The position numbers were made by a program, and so were the translations under genes. A stretch of 35,644 nt of DNA from a virus, in IMG/VR virus record IMGVR_UViG_3300030390_001779, positions 1 to 35,644 of that record; one strand, 5' to 3'. How positions within the stretch are numbered: position 1 is the first letter of the stretch; each line of letters opens with the position of its first letter. Shown piece after piece: positions 5,849 through 13,478 of the stretch. The notes below the pieces were generated by a model. It searched no databases. It had not been told where the DNA came from and saw only the letters and a program-made list of their open reading frames with translations.

Positions 5849-6613
5849 ATGAACAATTCAAGATTCGTATACATACGAAATGCTGAAGATGACGCTTACT
5901 TAAACAGTGCGGACAACTTCAAAGGAGTGACACAGACTGGGTCTGGCGCTATAACAGTTTTATTCGATGCTGCTGAAGGTGCTGCAGGAAACAATGGAGG
6001 TTTTGATAAAATTATTTTAGCTGTAACGGCTAATAAAGAAAAAGAAGCTATGCTAGCGGTTGCTGGTGCAATTGCTGGTGGTAAAGCTGGAACAACAGTA
6101 GTTATTGCTGATGATCACGGTGGTGTTACTTGTGCTGATGAAATATTAACTGTTACTAGTATTACTAAGAACACTGCAGGCAACGCTCTTTATAGATTAA
6201 TTACTTGGACTGAAGATTTAGCACTAGAATCTTCTGATAGTGGAGCTTGGATTTACGCTGCTGACGCAACTGCACTAGATTTAAGATTACCTACTGCTTC
6301 TGGTAATGCTGGTGTTAACTACCAAATATTTATACAAAAAGCACAAACAGGTAATACTCACATTTTAGCTGAAGCTGGTGACTTCTTTGAAGGAGCTTTA
6401 CTTATGTCAGATGCTGACACTGCAACTGAAAACTTATTCTTTGCTGTAGCAAACACTACTGAAGATGATGCTATCAATTTAGATAGTGACGCAAAAGGTA
6501 GATTAGCTGGTGGTTTTATTGAGTTAGTTTGTGATGGAACTAAATGGCACGTACAAGGTAGATTAAATGGTACTGGTACATTAGCTACACCTTTCCATAC
6601 TGCTGAATCATAG
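5849..6613 (+). CDS. Putative virion decoration or minor structural protein
   Basis: A 254-residue acidic protein rich in Gly, Ala, Thr and Asp with strongly alternating beta-strand character. Stretches such as YQIFIQKAQTGNTHILAEAGDFFEG and FIELVCDGTKWHVQGRLNGTG have the W-x-V-x-G ending common in phage beta-sandwich proteins. An A-rich leader with 13 consecutive A directly before ATG suggests strong translation. The 8952 protein has similar composition. No named family recognised; capsid decoration or fibre-associated protein is a guess from composition and context. Confidence 0.6.
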   Translation: MNNSRFVYIRNAEDDAYLNSADNFKGVTQTGSGAITVLFDAAEGAAGNNGGFDKIILAVTANKEKEAMLAVAGAIAGGKAGTTVVIADDHGGVTCADEILTVTSITKNTAGNALYRLITWTEDLALESSDSGAWIYAADATALDLRLPTASGNAGVNYQIFIQKAQTGNTHILAEAGDFFEGALLMSDADTATENLFFAVANTTEDDAINLDSDAKGRLAGGFIELVCDGTKWHVQGRLNGTGTLATPFHTAES

Positions 6614-6616
6614 TAG

Positions 6617-7057
6617 ATGCGATTAACCGCGCAAGATTTGCGTGATATGAATATCCTGAAGTATTACAGGCTCACTAGAAAGTGGGTCTGTAAAACTTAC
6701 GGATTAAAAGACGCAGACTTAGAATTATTAATTTATTTAGATTGTAAAGGAAGATTTACACGAAACGATTTTATCAACGGGGTTTATACATACTCGTGGG
6801 ATAAAGCAAGATGGGAAAGATTAAAACAAGAAGGTTGGATAGAAACTTGGAGACACAGAAACAGAACAACTATTATGTATTCTGTATTTAAAACTTCTTT
6901 TAAATGTTCTCAAATGATAAGTAGAATATATAGAATTCTACTAGGTGAAGAAGACTTACCCACTTCAGAAAGAAGTGTATTTTATAATAACAAATCATAT
7001 ACAGACAAAGTTTACAATAAAGCTATTGATGATATGATTAAAGACAAAAACAGATAA
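6617..7057 (+). CDS. Winged-helix DNA-binding protein, possible late regulator
   Basis: A 146-residue basic protein. LKDADLELLIYLDCKGRFTRNDF (about residues 31-53) reads as two helices of a helix-turn-helix. WDKARWERLKQEGWIETW (about 61-78) is a recognition-helix and turn pattern, and RNRTTIMYSVFKTS a wing and strand, as in MarR-type winged helices. The C-terminal part is helical and could dimerise. Such proteins bind DNA as dimers. It starts three bases after the previous stop inside the structural cluster, so a late-gene regulator or a DNA-binding virion protein are both possible. Confidence 0.65.
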   Translation: MRLTAQDLRDMNILKYYRLTRKWVCKTYGLKDADLELLIYLDCKGRFTRNDFINGVYTYSWDKARWERLKQEGWIETWRHRNRTTIMYSVFKTSFKCSQMISRIYRILLGEEDLPTSERSVFYNNKSYTDKVYNKAIDDMIKDKNR

Positions 7058-7061
7058 AACT

Positions 7062-7328
7062 ATGCCAAGTAAATACGGATTCGGAAACTCAAGAAAAAAA
7101 CAAAGTGCTATGCCAATGTATGGTAGTGTACAAAAAAACCCACTAAAAAAAGCTTTAGTTGGTAATCAAGATAACTTACCAGAAGAGTTAAAAGCTAAAA
7201 TTGAAGCTGCTCCTGGTAAAATGTACGATTCTCCAAACAAACAAGCAAAGCCAGATTTTATAGATATCGACGGTGATGGTGATACAACAGAATCAATGAA
7301 GTCTGCAGCAAAAATGTATAAGAAATAG
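7062..7328 (+). CDS. Small protein with S-P-N-K-Q motif and Asp-rich loop
   Basis: An 88-residue basic protein. Residues about 57-61 read SPNKQ, as in the 1784, 2467 and 8136 proteins. Immediately after comes PDFIDIDGDGDTTESMKSAAK, whose DxDxDG resembles the start of an EF-hand or dockerin-type calcium loop although position 12 is Met instead of Glu. The N-terminus MPSKYGFGNSRKK is a looser relative of the shared tag. Proteins ending in IDIDGDG-x-SMKKA are, from memory, common in marine phage structural regions. Function unknown; possibly virion-associated. Confidence 0.65.
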   Translation: MPSKYGFGNSRKKQSAMPMYGSVQKNPLKKALVGNQDNLPEELKAKIEAAPGKMYDSPNKQAKPDFIDIDGDGDTTESMKSAAKMYKK

Positions 7329-7331
7329 ATA

Positions 7332-7670
7332 ATGGCATTTAGGCTAAAAAACCAAAGTTCTTTTAAAAACAACGGTAAAAACACAACACCTATAATAAGA
7401 AAAGATTTAGGTGAAGGTATTTTAGGTGAAGCTAATGACGATGGTACTATATATGTTTCAAATAATGTAGAACCAGATAGCGAGCAAGAAAGATCTGTTG
7501 TTATGCACGAGATGAAACACATGACAGATATGAAGATTGGTAAGTTAGGATACACAGATAATGAAATAACCTGGAACGGTAATAAGTTTGAAAGAGCAGA
7601 AGGACATATAAAATTTGAAGGTAAATGGTATCCTGAAGGGGATAAAGCATTTCCTTGGGAACAACATTAA
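7332..7670 (+). CDS. Mini zinc-metallopeptidase-like protein (HExxH)
   Basis: A 112-residue protein with HEMKH at residues 59-63 inside the helix RSVVMHEMKHMTDMK, the zinc-binding motif of metallopeptidases. Two His and a Glu base are present, but the third ligand is not obvious; Glu78, Asp66 and Glu90 are candidates. The N-terminus MAFRLKNQSSF loosely matches the tag of neighbouring proteins. The C-terminus ends KAFPWEQH. It is far shorter than typical peptidases, so it could be a minimal domain, a zinc-binding structural protein, or an inactive relative. It lies among tagged virion-like genes and ends before 7687 with a 16-base gap. Processing of virion or host proteins is possible. Confidence 0.6.
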   Translation: MAFRLKNQSSFKNNGKNTTPIIRKDLGEGILGEANDDGTIYVSNNVEPDSEQERSVVMHEMKHMTDMKIGKLGYTDNEITWNGNKFERAEGHIKFEGKWYPEGDKAFPWEQH

Positions 7671-7686
7671 TAAATAAAAAAAACAA

Positions 7687-8112
7687 ATGGCACCATTTAA
7701 AATGAAAGGCTTTAGCGGATTTAAACAAGTATCAGGAAAATCTTTGGATGACGATATGGAAGGACCTATAGATAGAAAAAATTTAAAGCTTCAACCAGGT
7801 GAAAACGATGCAACTTATGTATTCGGTAGAAACTATGGTGACGAAGGTACTAGTACAGGTGAAGGCTTTGAACCTACTGGTACTAAAAAACAAAAGTTTA
7901 CAGCTCAAGAAAGAATTAATGATTTAGAAGAAAGAGCAAGTTACATGGATGAAGACATGGAACTTGGCAGTGATAAGTATTTAGGTGGACCAAGTATTTT
8001 TGGCAACCCTAAAAAAGGTAAAAAGGTAAGAGCAACAAAACAAAAAACAAAAGAAAACCTTGAGATGGAAGCTGAAATAATGAGGGATAGAAGAAAAAAC
8101 GAAAGAAAATAA
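7687..8112 (+). CDS. Tagged charged protein (141 aa)
   Basis: A 141-residue protein starting MAPFKMKGFSGFKQ, almost identical over eight residues to the start of the 8136 protein. The middle is acidic and Gly-rich (DDDMEGP, GDEGTSTGEG), and the C-terminal third is a basic, probably coiled-coil helix (KTKENLEMEAEIMRDRRKNERK). It has no catalytic motif or membrane segment. The shared tag and neighbours suggest a virion-associated role. No family recognised. Confidence 0.7.
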   Translation: MAPFKMKGFSGFKQVSGKSLDDDMEGPIDRKNLKLQPGENDATYVFGRNYGDEGTSTGEGFEPTGTKKQKFTAQERINDLEERASYMDEDMELGSDKYLGGPSIFGNPKKGKKVRATKQKTKENLEMEAEIMRDRRKNERK

Positions 8113-8135
8113 TTAATAATAAAAAAATAGAAAAA

Positions 8136-8561
8136 ATGGCACCATTCAAAATGAAAGGATCTGCATTTTACGGACACGGATCACCAGCACCAAATAAACA
8201 AAAAAAATCTGTAATCGAATCTCAAGCGGACAAAGCTAAAAAAGTAGTAGCAAAAGGAACGGGTAAGGAGCTTAAAAACTTTAATGTACAAGATATTTCA
8301 GCTGTACAAACAGATAAAAAAGGAAATAAGTTTGTAACATCATTAACGGATGACGAATCTTACTCTGGATTTGATGATAACCCAGTTACAACATCAAGAA
8401 AAGGTTTTGCAAATTTTGACTTTGATGTAGATAGAACTTCACCAAGAGATACTTTTATGGTTAGTAAAAATTATCCACAAGGTTCTTTAATTGATGAAAC
8501 TGAAATGGAAACTGGTAAAGCACAGATAAAAGGCTTTAAACCAAGAAAGAAAAATTACTAG
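8136..8561 (+). CDS. Tagged lysine-rich protein (141 aa)
   Basis: A 141-residue protein beginning MAPFKMKGSAFYGHGSPAP, combining the start of the 7687 protein with the SxFYG pattern of the 1784 protein; the corresponding DNA (AAAATGAAAGGATCT then ATTTTACGG) is also nearly the same as at 1793. PNKQKK follows. The C-terminal part is mixed (ANFDFDVDRTSPRDTFMVSK) and ends basic. Its stop overlaps the holin start by one base. Probably virion-associated or DNA-binding; function not established. Confidence 0.7.
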   Translation: MAPFKMKGSAFYGHGSPAPNKQKKSVIESQADKAKKVVAKGTGKELKNFNVQDISAVQTDKKGNKFVTSLTDDESYSGFDDNPVTTSRKGFANFDFDVDRTSPRDTFMVSKNYPQGSLIDETEMETGKAQIKGFKPRKKNY

Positions 8562-8947
8562 TGTTAAATAAACTTTTGTCTGGTGGTGCTGCCGATCTTA
8601 TAAAGAATGTTGGTGGTGTTATAGACAACTTGCATACTTCAAAAGAAGAAAAGCTAGCAGCTGAACTTAAAATCAAAGATATGGTTATGGGTTACGAAGC
8701 TGAAATGCAAAAGCAAGTAACAGAAAGATGGAAAGTAGACATGAACTCAGATTCGTGGTTAAGCAAAAATATAAGACCATTAGTTTTAGTATTTTTAGTT
8801 GTAACAACAGTATTATTGATATTTATTGACGCTGGAACTATAACTTTTAAAGTAGAAGATAAATGGACAGACTTATTACAATTAGTATTAATAACCGTGA
8901 TTGGTGCCTACTTTGGTGGACGATCATTAGAAAAAGTAAAAAAATAA
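8561..8947 (+). CDS. Holin of the 3TM/GTA-holin type
   Basis: A 128-residue membrane protein. An amphipathic N-terminal half (NLHTSKEEKLAAELKIKDMV) is followed by two clear hydrophobic segments, about residues 72-90 (RPLVLVFLVVTTVLLIFID) and 104-120 (DLLQLVLITVIGAYFGG), then GGRSLEKVKK. The ending YFGGRSLEK is typical of the holin group that includes gene-transfer-agent holins. Holins permeabilise the inner membrane to start lysis. The start codon is GTG at 8561, overlapping the preceding TAG by one base, which fixes this start. No endolysin is visible in the window. Confidence 0.85.
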   Translation: MLNKLLSGGAADLIKNVGGVIDNLHTSKEEKLAAELKIKDMVMGYEAEMQKQVTERWKVDMNSDSWLSKNIRPLVLVFLVVTTVLLIFIDAGTITFKVEDKWTDLLQLVLITVIGAYFGGRSLEKVKK

Positions 8948-8951
8948 AAAT

Positions 8952-9689
8952 ATGAAATCAAAATATTTTACAGTAGAAATAAAACCAACAATGTTAGCTA
9001 CAGTTAATGGTCTTCACAACGCATTTGGTGATAATGAAGTTCTTTTTGACTGGACATCGTTTGAAGTTCCAAGAGGTGGTGGTAAACTTTTAGCAGCTAA
9101 TATAGAAATGAGACCTAAAGGAGATTCTGGCACAACTCCAAACATATTCCCTTTAGAGCTTATGTTTGCTAAGACAAAAAACGGTGGAACAGCACCAAGT
9201 ACTTTAGGTGCTTTAGGAGCGGCACCAACTCCGTCGGCTGTTATAGGAACAACAACTGATGTTTTTGTAGGACACATGCCTATAGTTGCTGGTAATTTTG
9301 CGGTTTCAGATCAACTTGCTTTAGCGTCTGCACCAGCTCCAGGTGGTCTTGTGTTACAAGGTGAGCCATACTCAGGTTCTAACATAGGCCTTGATGTATT
9401 TTATATTGCTGGTATAGCTGGCGGAGCTATTGATTTTGTATCTACAGTTGAAACAGCTGGTATATCAGCAGCAAACCAAACTGTACTTGATTACGATGGG
9501 CTTGATGCAAGAAAAATATTTCAAGTTGGAGATGTTATTCATGATGAAGATGGTAGGTTAATGGGTACTATAAGATCTTTAGATGACGACGAAATAACAA
9601 TGACAGGTAACTTAGCAAACGCTTCTGTTAACGATAAAAAATTATACAACATAAATCCAATAAGGATATTATTAACATTTGAAAAATAA
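8952..9689 (+). CDS. Putative structural protein (245 aa)
   Basis: A 245-residue beta-rich protein, rich in Gly, Ala and Thr with low lysine, unlike its neighbours. It begins MKSKYFTVEIKPTMLATVNG and contains strand-like segments such as LDVFYIAGIAGGAIDFVS and a C-terminal DVIHDEDGRLMGTIRSLDDDEITM. Composition resembles the 5849 protein and phage decoration or head-fibre proteins. No signal peptide or catalytic motif. Function inferred only from composition and place. Confidence 0.6.
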   Translation: MKSKYFTVEIKPTMLATVNGLHNAFGDNEVLFDWTSFEVPRGGGKLLAANIEMRPKGDSGTTPNIFPLELMFAKTKNGGTAPSTLGALGAAPTPSAVIGTTTDVFVGHMPIVAGNFAVSDQLALASAPAPGGLVLQGEPYSGSNIGLDVFYIAGIAGGAIDFVSTVETAGISAANQTVLDYDGLDARKIFQVGDVIHDEDGRLMGTIRSLDDDEITMTGNLANASVNDKKLYNINPIRILLTFEK

Positions 9690-9717
9690 ACAATTAACAA
9701 TTAAATTAAATTAAATT

Positions 9718-9999
9718 ATGGCAACAAAAGAAAAATTAGTAAACTTAAAAGCAGAAAAAGTAAGCGCAGAGCAATTAAAACAAATTCAAACAACAGTCAG
9801 CATGATCAACAAAGCTCAAAATGAGATTGGTGGGTTAGAAATAAAAAAACACCAATTGATACACGCTATTAGTGGTGAAGAAAAAAAATTAGGTGAATTA
9901 CAAGCTGAGCTGGTTAAAGAGTACGGTACTGTTAATATCAATATTAATGATGGAACAATAAACTACAGGGAAGATGTCAAAGCTGATAAGAAAGATTAG
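9718..9999 (+). CDS. Small coiled-coil protein (93 aa)
   Basis: A 93-residue protein dominated by heptad-like helix from about residue 10 to 70 (EQLKQIQTTVSMINKAQNEIGGLEIKK), followed by KEYGTVNININDGTINY. Short coiled coils ending YG-x-NI-x-G-x-I are common in marine phage genomes (from memory) and have no assigned function. An ATTAA-repeat leader precedes the ATG. The next gene overlaps its end by 26 bases, implying translational coupling. Confidence 0.7.
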   Translation: MATKEKLVNLKAEKVSAEQLKQIQTTVSMINKAQNEIGGLEIKKHQLIHAISGEEKKLGELQAELVKEYGTVNININDGTINYREDVKADKKD

Positions 10000-10195
10000 T
10001 ATAGGCGCTAACTATAAGAATGACGCTATGCACTATGCCGTGGGGCAAGAAGTGTATGGTGGTCATACTATATGCGATATTATAGAAGAAGACGATAAGT
10101 TTTCTATTTATATTAAAAAAAATAAAGACGTATTGCCTTGGAAAGATTTTAACAAAAACATGGCAGTGTCTGTAGAGTATAATTTAGAATATTAA
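9974..10195 (+). CDS. Conserved small phage protein (73 aa)
   Basis: A 73-residue protein with ISIGANYKNDAMHYAVGQEV, DIIEEDDKFSIYIKK and PWKDFNKNMAVSVEYNLEY. It reads as a small beta-rich domain with a short helix, and a pattern I recall from other marine phages without known function. The start lies 26 bases inside the previous gene and is the only in-frame ATG giving the full conserved N-terminus. No membrane or enzyme motif. Confidence 0.65.
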   Translation: MSKLIRKISIGANYKNDAMHYAVGQEVYGGHTICDIIEEDDKFSIYIKKNKDVLPWKDFNKNMAVSVEYNLEY

Positions 10196-10199
10196 AAAA

Positions 10200-10448
10200 A
10201 TGGCATACACACAAAGTAAAAATCCTTTTAAAAAGCTTGACAACGAGGCTAAGCAAAAAGAAATAAAATCTTTTATTAAAAGCAATATGAACAAAATGTC
10301 TGATGTTGATTTAATGAAAAAAATTAGAAAAATGTCTGACAACAAGACAGAATACAATTGGAATAATAAAAGCGGTAAAGTAGAGTCTCATCCTGTGAAA
10401 GGTCAAGATCATCCTGATTACAGGGGTAATTACGACGAAGTAGATTAG
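10200..10448 (+). CDS. Hypothetical protein (82 aa)
   Basis: An 82-residue hydrophilic protein starting MAYTQSKNPFKKLDNEAKQ. The first half is probably helical (KEIKSFIKSNMNKMSDVDLMKKIRKMS); the second is Gly/His/Asp-rich (HPVKGQDHPDYRGNYDEVD). KNPFKKL is a faint echo of the basic N-terminal tag of nearby proteins. Spacings of four and two bases to its neighbours show it is part of the operon. No family recognised. Confidence 0.6.
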   Translation: MAYTQSKNPFKKLDNEAKQKEIKSFIKSNMNKMSDVDLMKKIRKMSDNKTEYNWNNKSGKVESHPVKGQDHPDYRGNYDEVD

Positions 10449-10450
10449 CA

Positions 10451-11041
10451 ATGAACAGCGTGTACAATTTTGTTGTAACACCAAAAGGAAGTAGATATAA
10501 TAACACTAAAGAATTAGAAGAAGGAAAACTTATTCTTAACACAGAAGTGTTTAATCATGAGTATGTTAATAGAGAGGCAATTGTAATATCTACGCCTATA
10601 GTGGGAAAAACAAATATAAAAACCGGCGATACAGTTGTTTTGCATCATAATGTCTTTAGAAGATGGCATGATATGAAAGGTAGAGAAAAAAACAGTAGAA
10701 GTTATTTTGATGAGTCTACTTATTTTATAACACAAGATCAAATCTTTTTATACAAAAAAAAAGACGAATGGCAAGCTCCAAAAGGATATTGCTTTGTAGC
10801 ACCTTTAAAAGCTACTGATCAATTTAACACTGAGTCTGAAAAACCATTACAAGGTATTGTTAAGTATTCAGACGGTACTGTAAAAGTTAACGATCTAGTT
10901 GGTTTTAGACCAGGTAGTGAATACGAATTTATAGTTGACGGTGAAAAACTATACAGAATATTATCTAATTTTATTACAATCAAATATGAATATCAAGGAG
11001 ACGAAGAAAAGTATAATCCAAGCTGGGCACAAAGCTGTTGA
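10451..11041 (+). CDS. Tandem GroES-like (double co-chaperonin fold) protein
   Basis: A 196-residue protein that appears to hold two GroES-type barrels. In the first (about 1-103), NFVVTPKG, then KLILNTEVFNHEYVNREA (mobile-loop-like, hydrophobic LIL), AIVISTP, IKTGDTVVLHHNVF and YFITQDQIFLYKK follow the order of GroES strands. In the second (about 109-180), YCFVAPL, LQGIVKYSDG, VKVNDLVGF, KLYRILSNFITIKYE repeat it with a shortened mobile loop. If correct it could act as a lid or adaptor for the GroEL at 3970. This is pattern-based; an unrelated beta-barrel remains possible. It ends 56 bases inside the next gene. Confidence 0.5.
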   Translation: MNSVYNFVVTPKGSRYNNTKELEEGKLILNTEVFNHEYVNREAIVISTPIVGKTNIKTGDTVVLHHNVFRRWHDMKGREKNSRSYFDESTYFITQDQIFLYKKKDEWQAPKGYCFVAPLKATDQFNTESEKPLQGIVKYSDGTVKVNDLVGFRPGSEYEFIVDGEKLYRILSNFITIKYEYQGDEEKYNPSWAQSC

Positions 11042-11261
11042 AGAGTTAATAAAGGTTGCTAAAGAAGCTATTGTTGATTCAGACGATGATATATCAGCTG
11101 ATAGGCTTAAGAATGCAGCGGCAACTAAAAAACTAGCTATATTTGATGCGTTTGAAATACTTAATAGAATACAAGAAGAAGAGAACTTACTTGATGGTAA
11201 AACTCTAGAGGATAAAAAAGAAAAAGTTTTTAAAGGCTTTGCAGAAGGTAGATCAAAATAA
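10986..11261 (+). CDS. Putative small terminase subunit
   Basis: A 91-residue helical, charged protein (MNIKETKKSII...KGFAEGRSK) directly upstream of the large terminase, with a one-base TAATG overlap. The conserved-looking core SADRLKNAAATKKLAIFDAFEIL is followed by an acidic helix EEENLLDG, and the place is where TerS genes usually lie. TerS recognises the packaging site and regulates TerL. The longer frame from 10935 would overlap the previous gene by 107 bases; the ATG at 10986 is preferred. No classic helix-turn-helix stands out, so the call is mainly positional. Confidence 0.5.
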   Translation: MNIKETKKSIIQAGHKAVEELIKVAKEAIVDSDDDISADRLKNAAATKKLAIFDAFEILNRIQEEENLLDGKTLEDKKEKVFKGFAEGRSK

Positions 11262-13477
11262 TGTACGAGCAAAGTTTAGTTAAAACTATTGAGCCAGTTA
11301 AAAAAACTACTATAAGTAGACTTAACAAAGGTAAAAAGTGGAAATACGGTTATGACAAAGAACACGATATTATTGTGTTATCACACAACGGTCAAATAGG
11401 TGAAATTATAGAAATACAAAACCTAGCTATAGCTTTACCAAAAACACCTAAACAGATATATAAACATGAAAAAAACAAATGGGTAAAGTTTGAGCAACCT
11501 AAAGAGTTAGAACGTTTAAAAAATATATTTGATTGGAGAGCGTATCCAGAAGACCAAAAAGATCAATGGCACGATTATATAGACGAAGAGTTTAAAAGAA
11601 GAGAAGAAGGTTTTTGGTTTATGAACAATGATAAACCAACTTATATAGTAGGAACACATTATATGTATTTACAATGGAGCAAAATAGATGTTGGAGCTCC
11701 AGACTTTAGAGAAGCAAACAGATTATTTTATATATTTTGGGAAGCTTGCAAAGCAGATAAAAGATGCTACGGTATGTGTTATCTTAAAAACAGAAGATCT
11801 GGTTTTTCTTTTATGTCATCAGCTGAAACAGTTAACTTAGCTACTCTTGCAAGTGATAGTAGATATGGTATATTATCTAAGAGTGGTTCAGATGCTAAAA
11901 AAATGTTTACCGATAAAGTTGTGCCTATATCAATTAATTACCCTTTCTTTTTTAAACCTGTACAAGATGGTATGGATCGTCCTAAATCAGAGCTTGCTTA
12001 TAGAGTTCCAGCCAGCAAATTTACAAGAAAAAAGATTACGGCTAATGAAAAGCTAGAGAACATACAGGGATTAGACACAACAATTGATTGGAAAAATACA
12101 GGTGACAATAGTTATGATGGTGAAAAATTAGCGTTATTAGTACACGATGAAAGTGGTAAATGGGAAAGACCTGATAATATACTAAACAACTGGCGAGTTA
12201 CAAAGACATGCTTAAGGTTAGGTAGCAGAATAGTTGGTAAGTGTATGATGGGCTCAACTTCAAACGCTTTAGATAAAGGAGGTGATAACTTTAAAAAATT
12301 ATACAATGCATCAGATGTCACTAAGAGAAATAGAAATGGTCAAACAAAGTCTGGTTTATACTCTTTGTTTATCCCAATGGAATGGAACTACGAAGGATTT
12401 ATTGACGAGCACGGAGTTCCAGTTTTTACTACTCCTAGTGTCGACTTGTTCGCCCCAGACGGTGAGTTAATAGATGTAGGTGTAATTGATAGTTGGCAAA
12501 ACGAAGTAGACGGTTTAAAAGATGATCAAGATGCTTTAAACGAATTTTATCGTCAATTCCCAAGAACAACTGAGCATGCATTTAGAGACGAAACAAAAGG
12601 TAGTATATTTAACTTAGTTAAAATATATGAACAAATAGATTACAATGAAGAAATGTCTAGAACGTTAGGTATTACAACTGGTAATTTTCAATGGGTTAGT
12701 GGTATTAAAGATTCTCAAGTTATATTCTATCCAGATAAAAAAGGTAGATTTAAAATAAGCTGGGTACCACCTCAACATTTACAAAATAGAGTGGTTTTAA
12801 AAAATGGTATAAAATATCCTGGTAATGAACACATGGGAGCGTTTGGATGTGACTCTTATGATATATCAGGAACCGTAGATGGAGAAGGTTCTAAAGGAGC
12901 TTTGCATGGCCTTACTAGATTTAGCATGGAAGACGCTCCTGCAAACAGTTTCTTTTTAGAATACTTATCAAGACCACCTACGGCAGAAATATTCTTTGAA
13001 GATGTTTTAATGGCCTGCGTGTTTTACGGCATGCCTATATTAGCAGAGAATAACAAACCTCGTTTACTGTATTATTTTAGAAGACGTGGTTACAGAGGCT
13101 TTAGCATGAACAGACCAGATAAAATATGGAATAAATTATCTGTAGCAGAAAAAGAAGTTGGTGGTATACCTAACTCAAGTGAAGATATTAAACAAGCACA
13201 TGCAGCTGCAATTGAAATGTATATACAAGCACATGTTGGTTTACAACAAGACGGATCAGTTGGAGATTGTTACTTTAATGATTTGTTAAACGATTGGACT
13301 AGATTTGACATTAACAAAAGAACAAAGCACGATGCTTCTATTAGTTCTGGTTTAGCTATCATGGCTAACAATAGGCATTTGTATGCACCAAACGCTAAGA
13401 TTGAAAAACCAAAATTAAATATACATATTTCAAAATATGAAAACAAAGGTGGTATGTCTAAAATAATTAAACAATAA
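11261..13477 (+). CDS. terL: Terminase large subunit
   Basis: A 738-residue DNA-packaging motor. The ATPase P-loop appears as KNRRSGFS (176-183), where the usual Lys of GK[S/T] is replaced by Phe, a deviant Walker A with basic residues earlier in the loop. Walker B is LALLVHDE (290-297, Asp296/Glu297). GSTSNALDKGG (about 329-339) fits the coupling motif. The RNase H-like nuclease has FGCDSYD (Asp531) and TKHDA (Asp691). TerL translocates DNA into the prohead and cuts it. Length is at the upper end for TerL. The portal gene starts two bases after its end, the classic packaging module order. Confidence 0.92.
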   Translation: MYEQSLVKTIEPVKKTTISRLNKGKKWKYGYDKEHDIIVLSHNGQIGEIIEIQNLAIALPKTPKQIYKHEKNKWVKFEQPKELERLKNIFDWRAYPEDQKDQWHDYIDEEFKRREEGFWFMNNDKPTYIVGTHYMYLQWSKIDVGAPDFREANRLFYIFWEACKADKRCYGMCYLKNRRSGFSFMSSAETVNLATLASDSRYGILSKSGSDAKKMFTDKVVPISINYPFFFKPVQDGMDRPKSELAYRVPASKFTRKKITANEKLENIQGLDTTIDWKNTGDNSYDGEKLALLVHDESGKWERPDNILNNWRVTKTCLRLGSRIVGKCMMGSTSNALDKGGDNFKKLYNASDVTKRNRNGQTKSGLYSLFIPMEWNYEGFIDEHGVPVFTTPSVDLFAPDGELIDVGVIDSWQNEVDGLKDDQDALNEFYRQFPRTTEHAFRDETKGSIFNLVKIYEQIDYNEEMSRTLGITTGNFQWVSGIKDSQVIFYPDKKGRFKISWVPPQHLQNRVVLKNGIKYPGNEHMGAFGCDSYDISGTVDGEGSKGALHGLTRFSMEDAPANSFFLEYLSRPPTAEIFFEDVLMACVFYGMPILAENNKPRLLYYFRRRGYRGFSMNRPDKIWNKLSVAEKEVGGIPNSSEDIKQAHAAAIEMYIQAHVGLQQDGSVGDCYFNDLLNDWTRFDINKRTKHDASISSGLAIMANNRHLYAPNAKIEKPKLNIHISKYENKGGMSKIIKQ

Positions 13478-13478
13478 T

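Noticed and set aside
7166-7555. 129-codon minus-strand ORF
   Set aside because: It lies antisense to two well-packed plus-strand genes with family-like motifs (Asp-rich loop, HExxH) and would be the only leftward gene there.
10935-10985. Upstream ATG extending the putative small terminase gene by 17 codons
   Set aside because: It would overlap the preceding gene by 107 bases; the ATG at 10986 gives a better start and shorter overlap.
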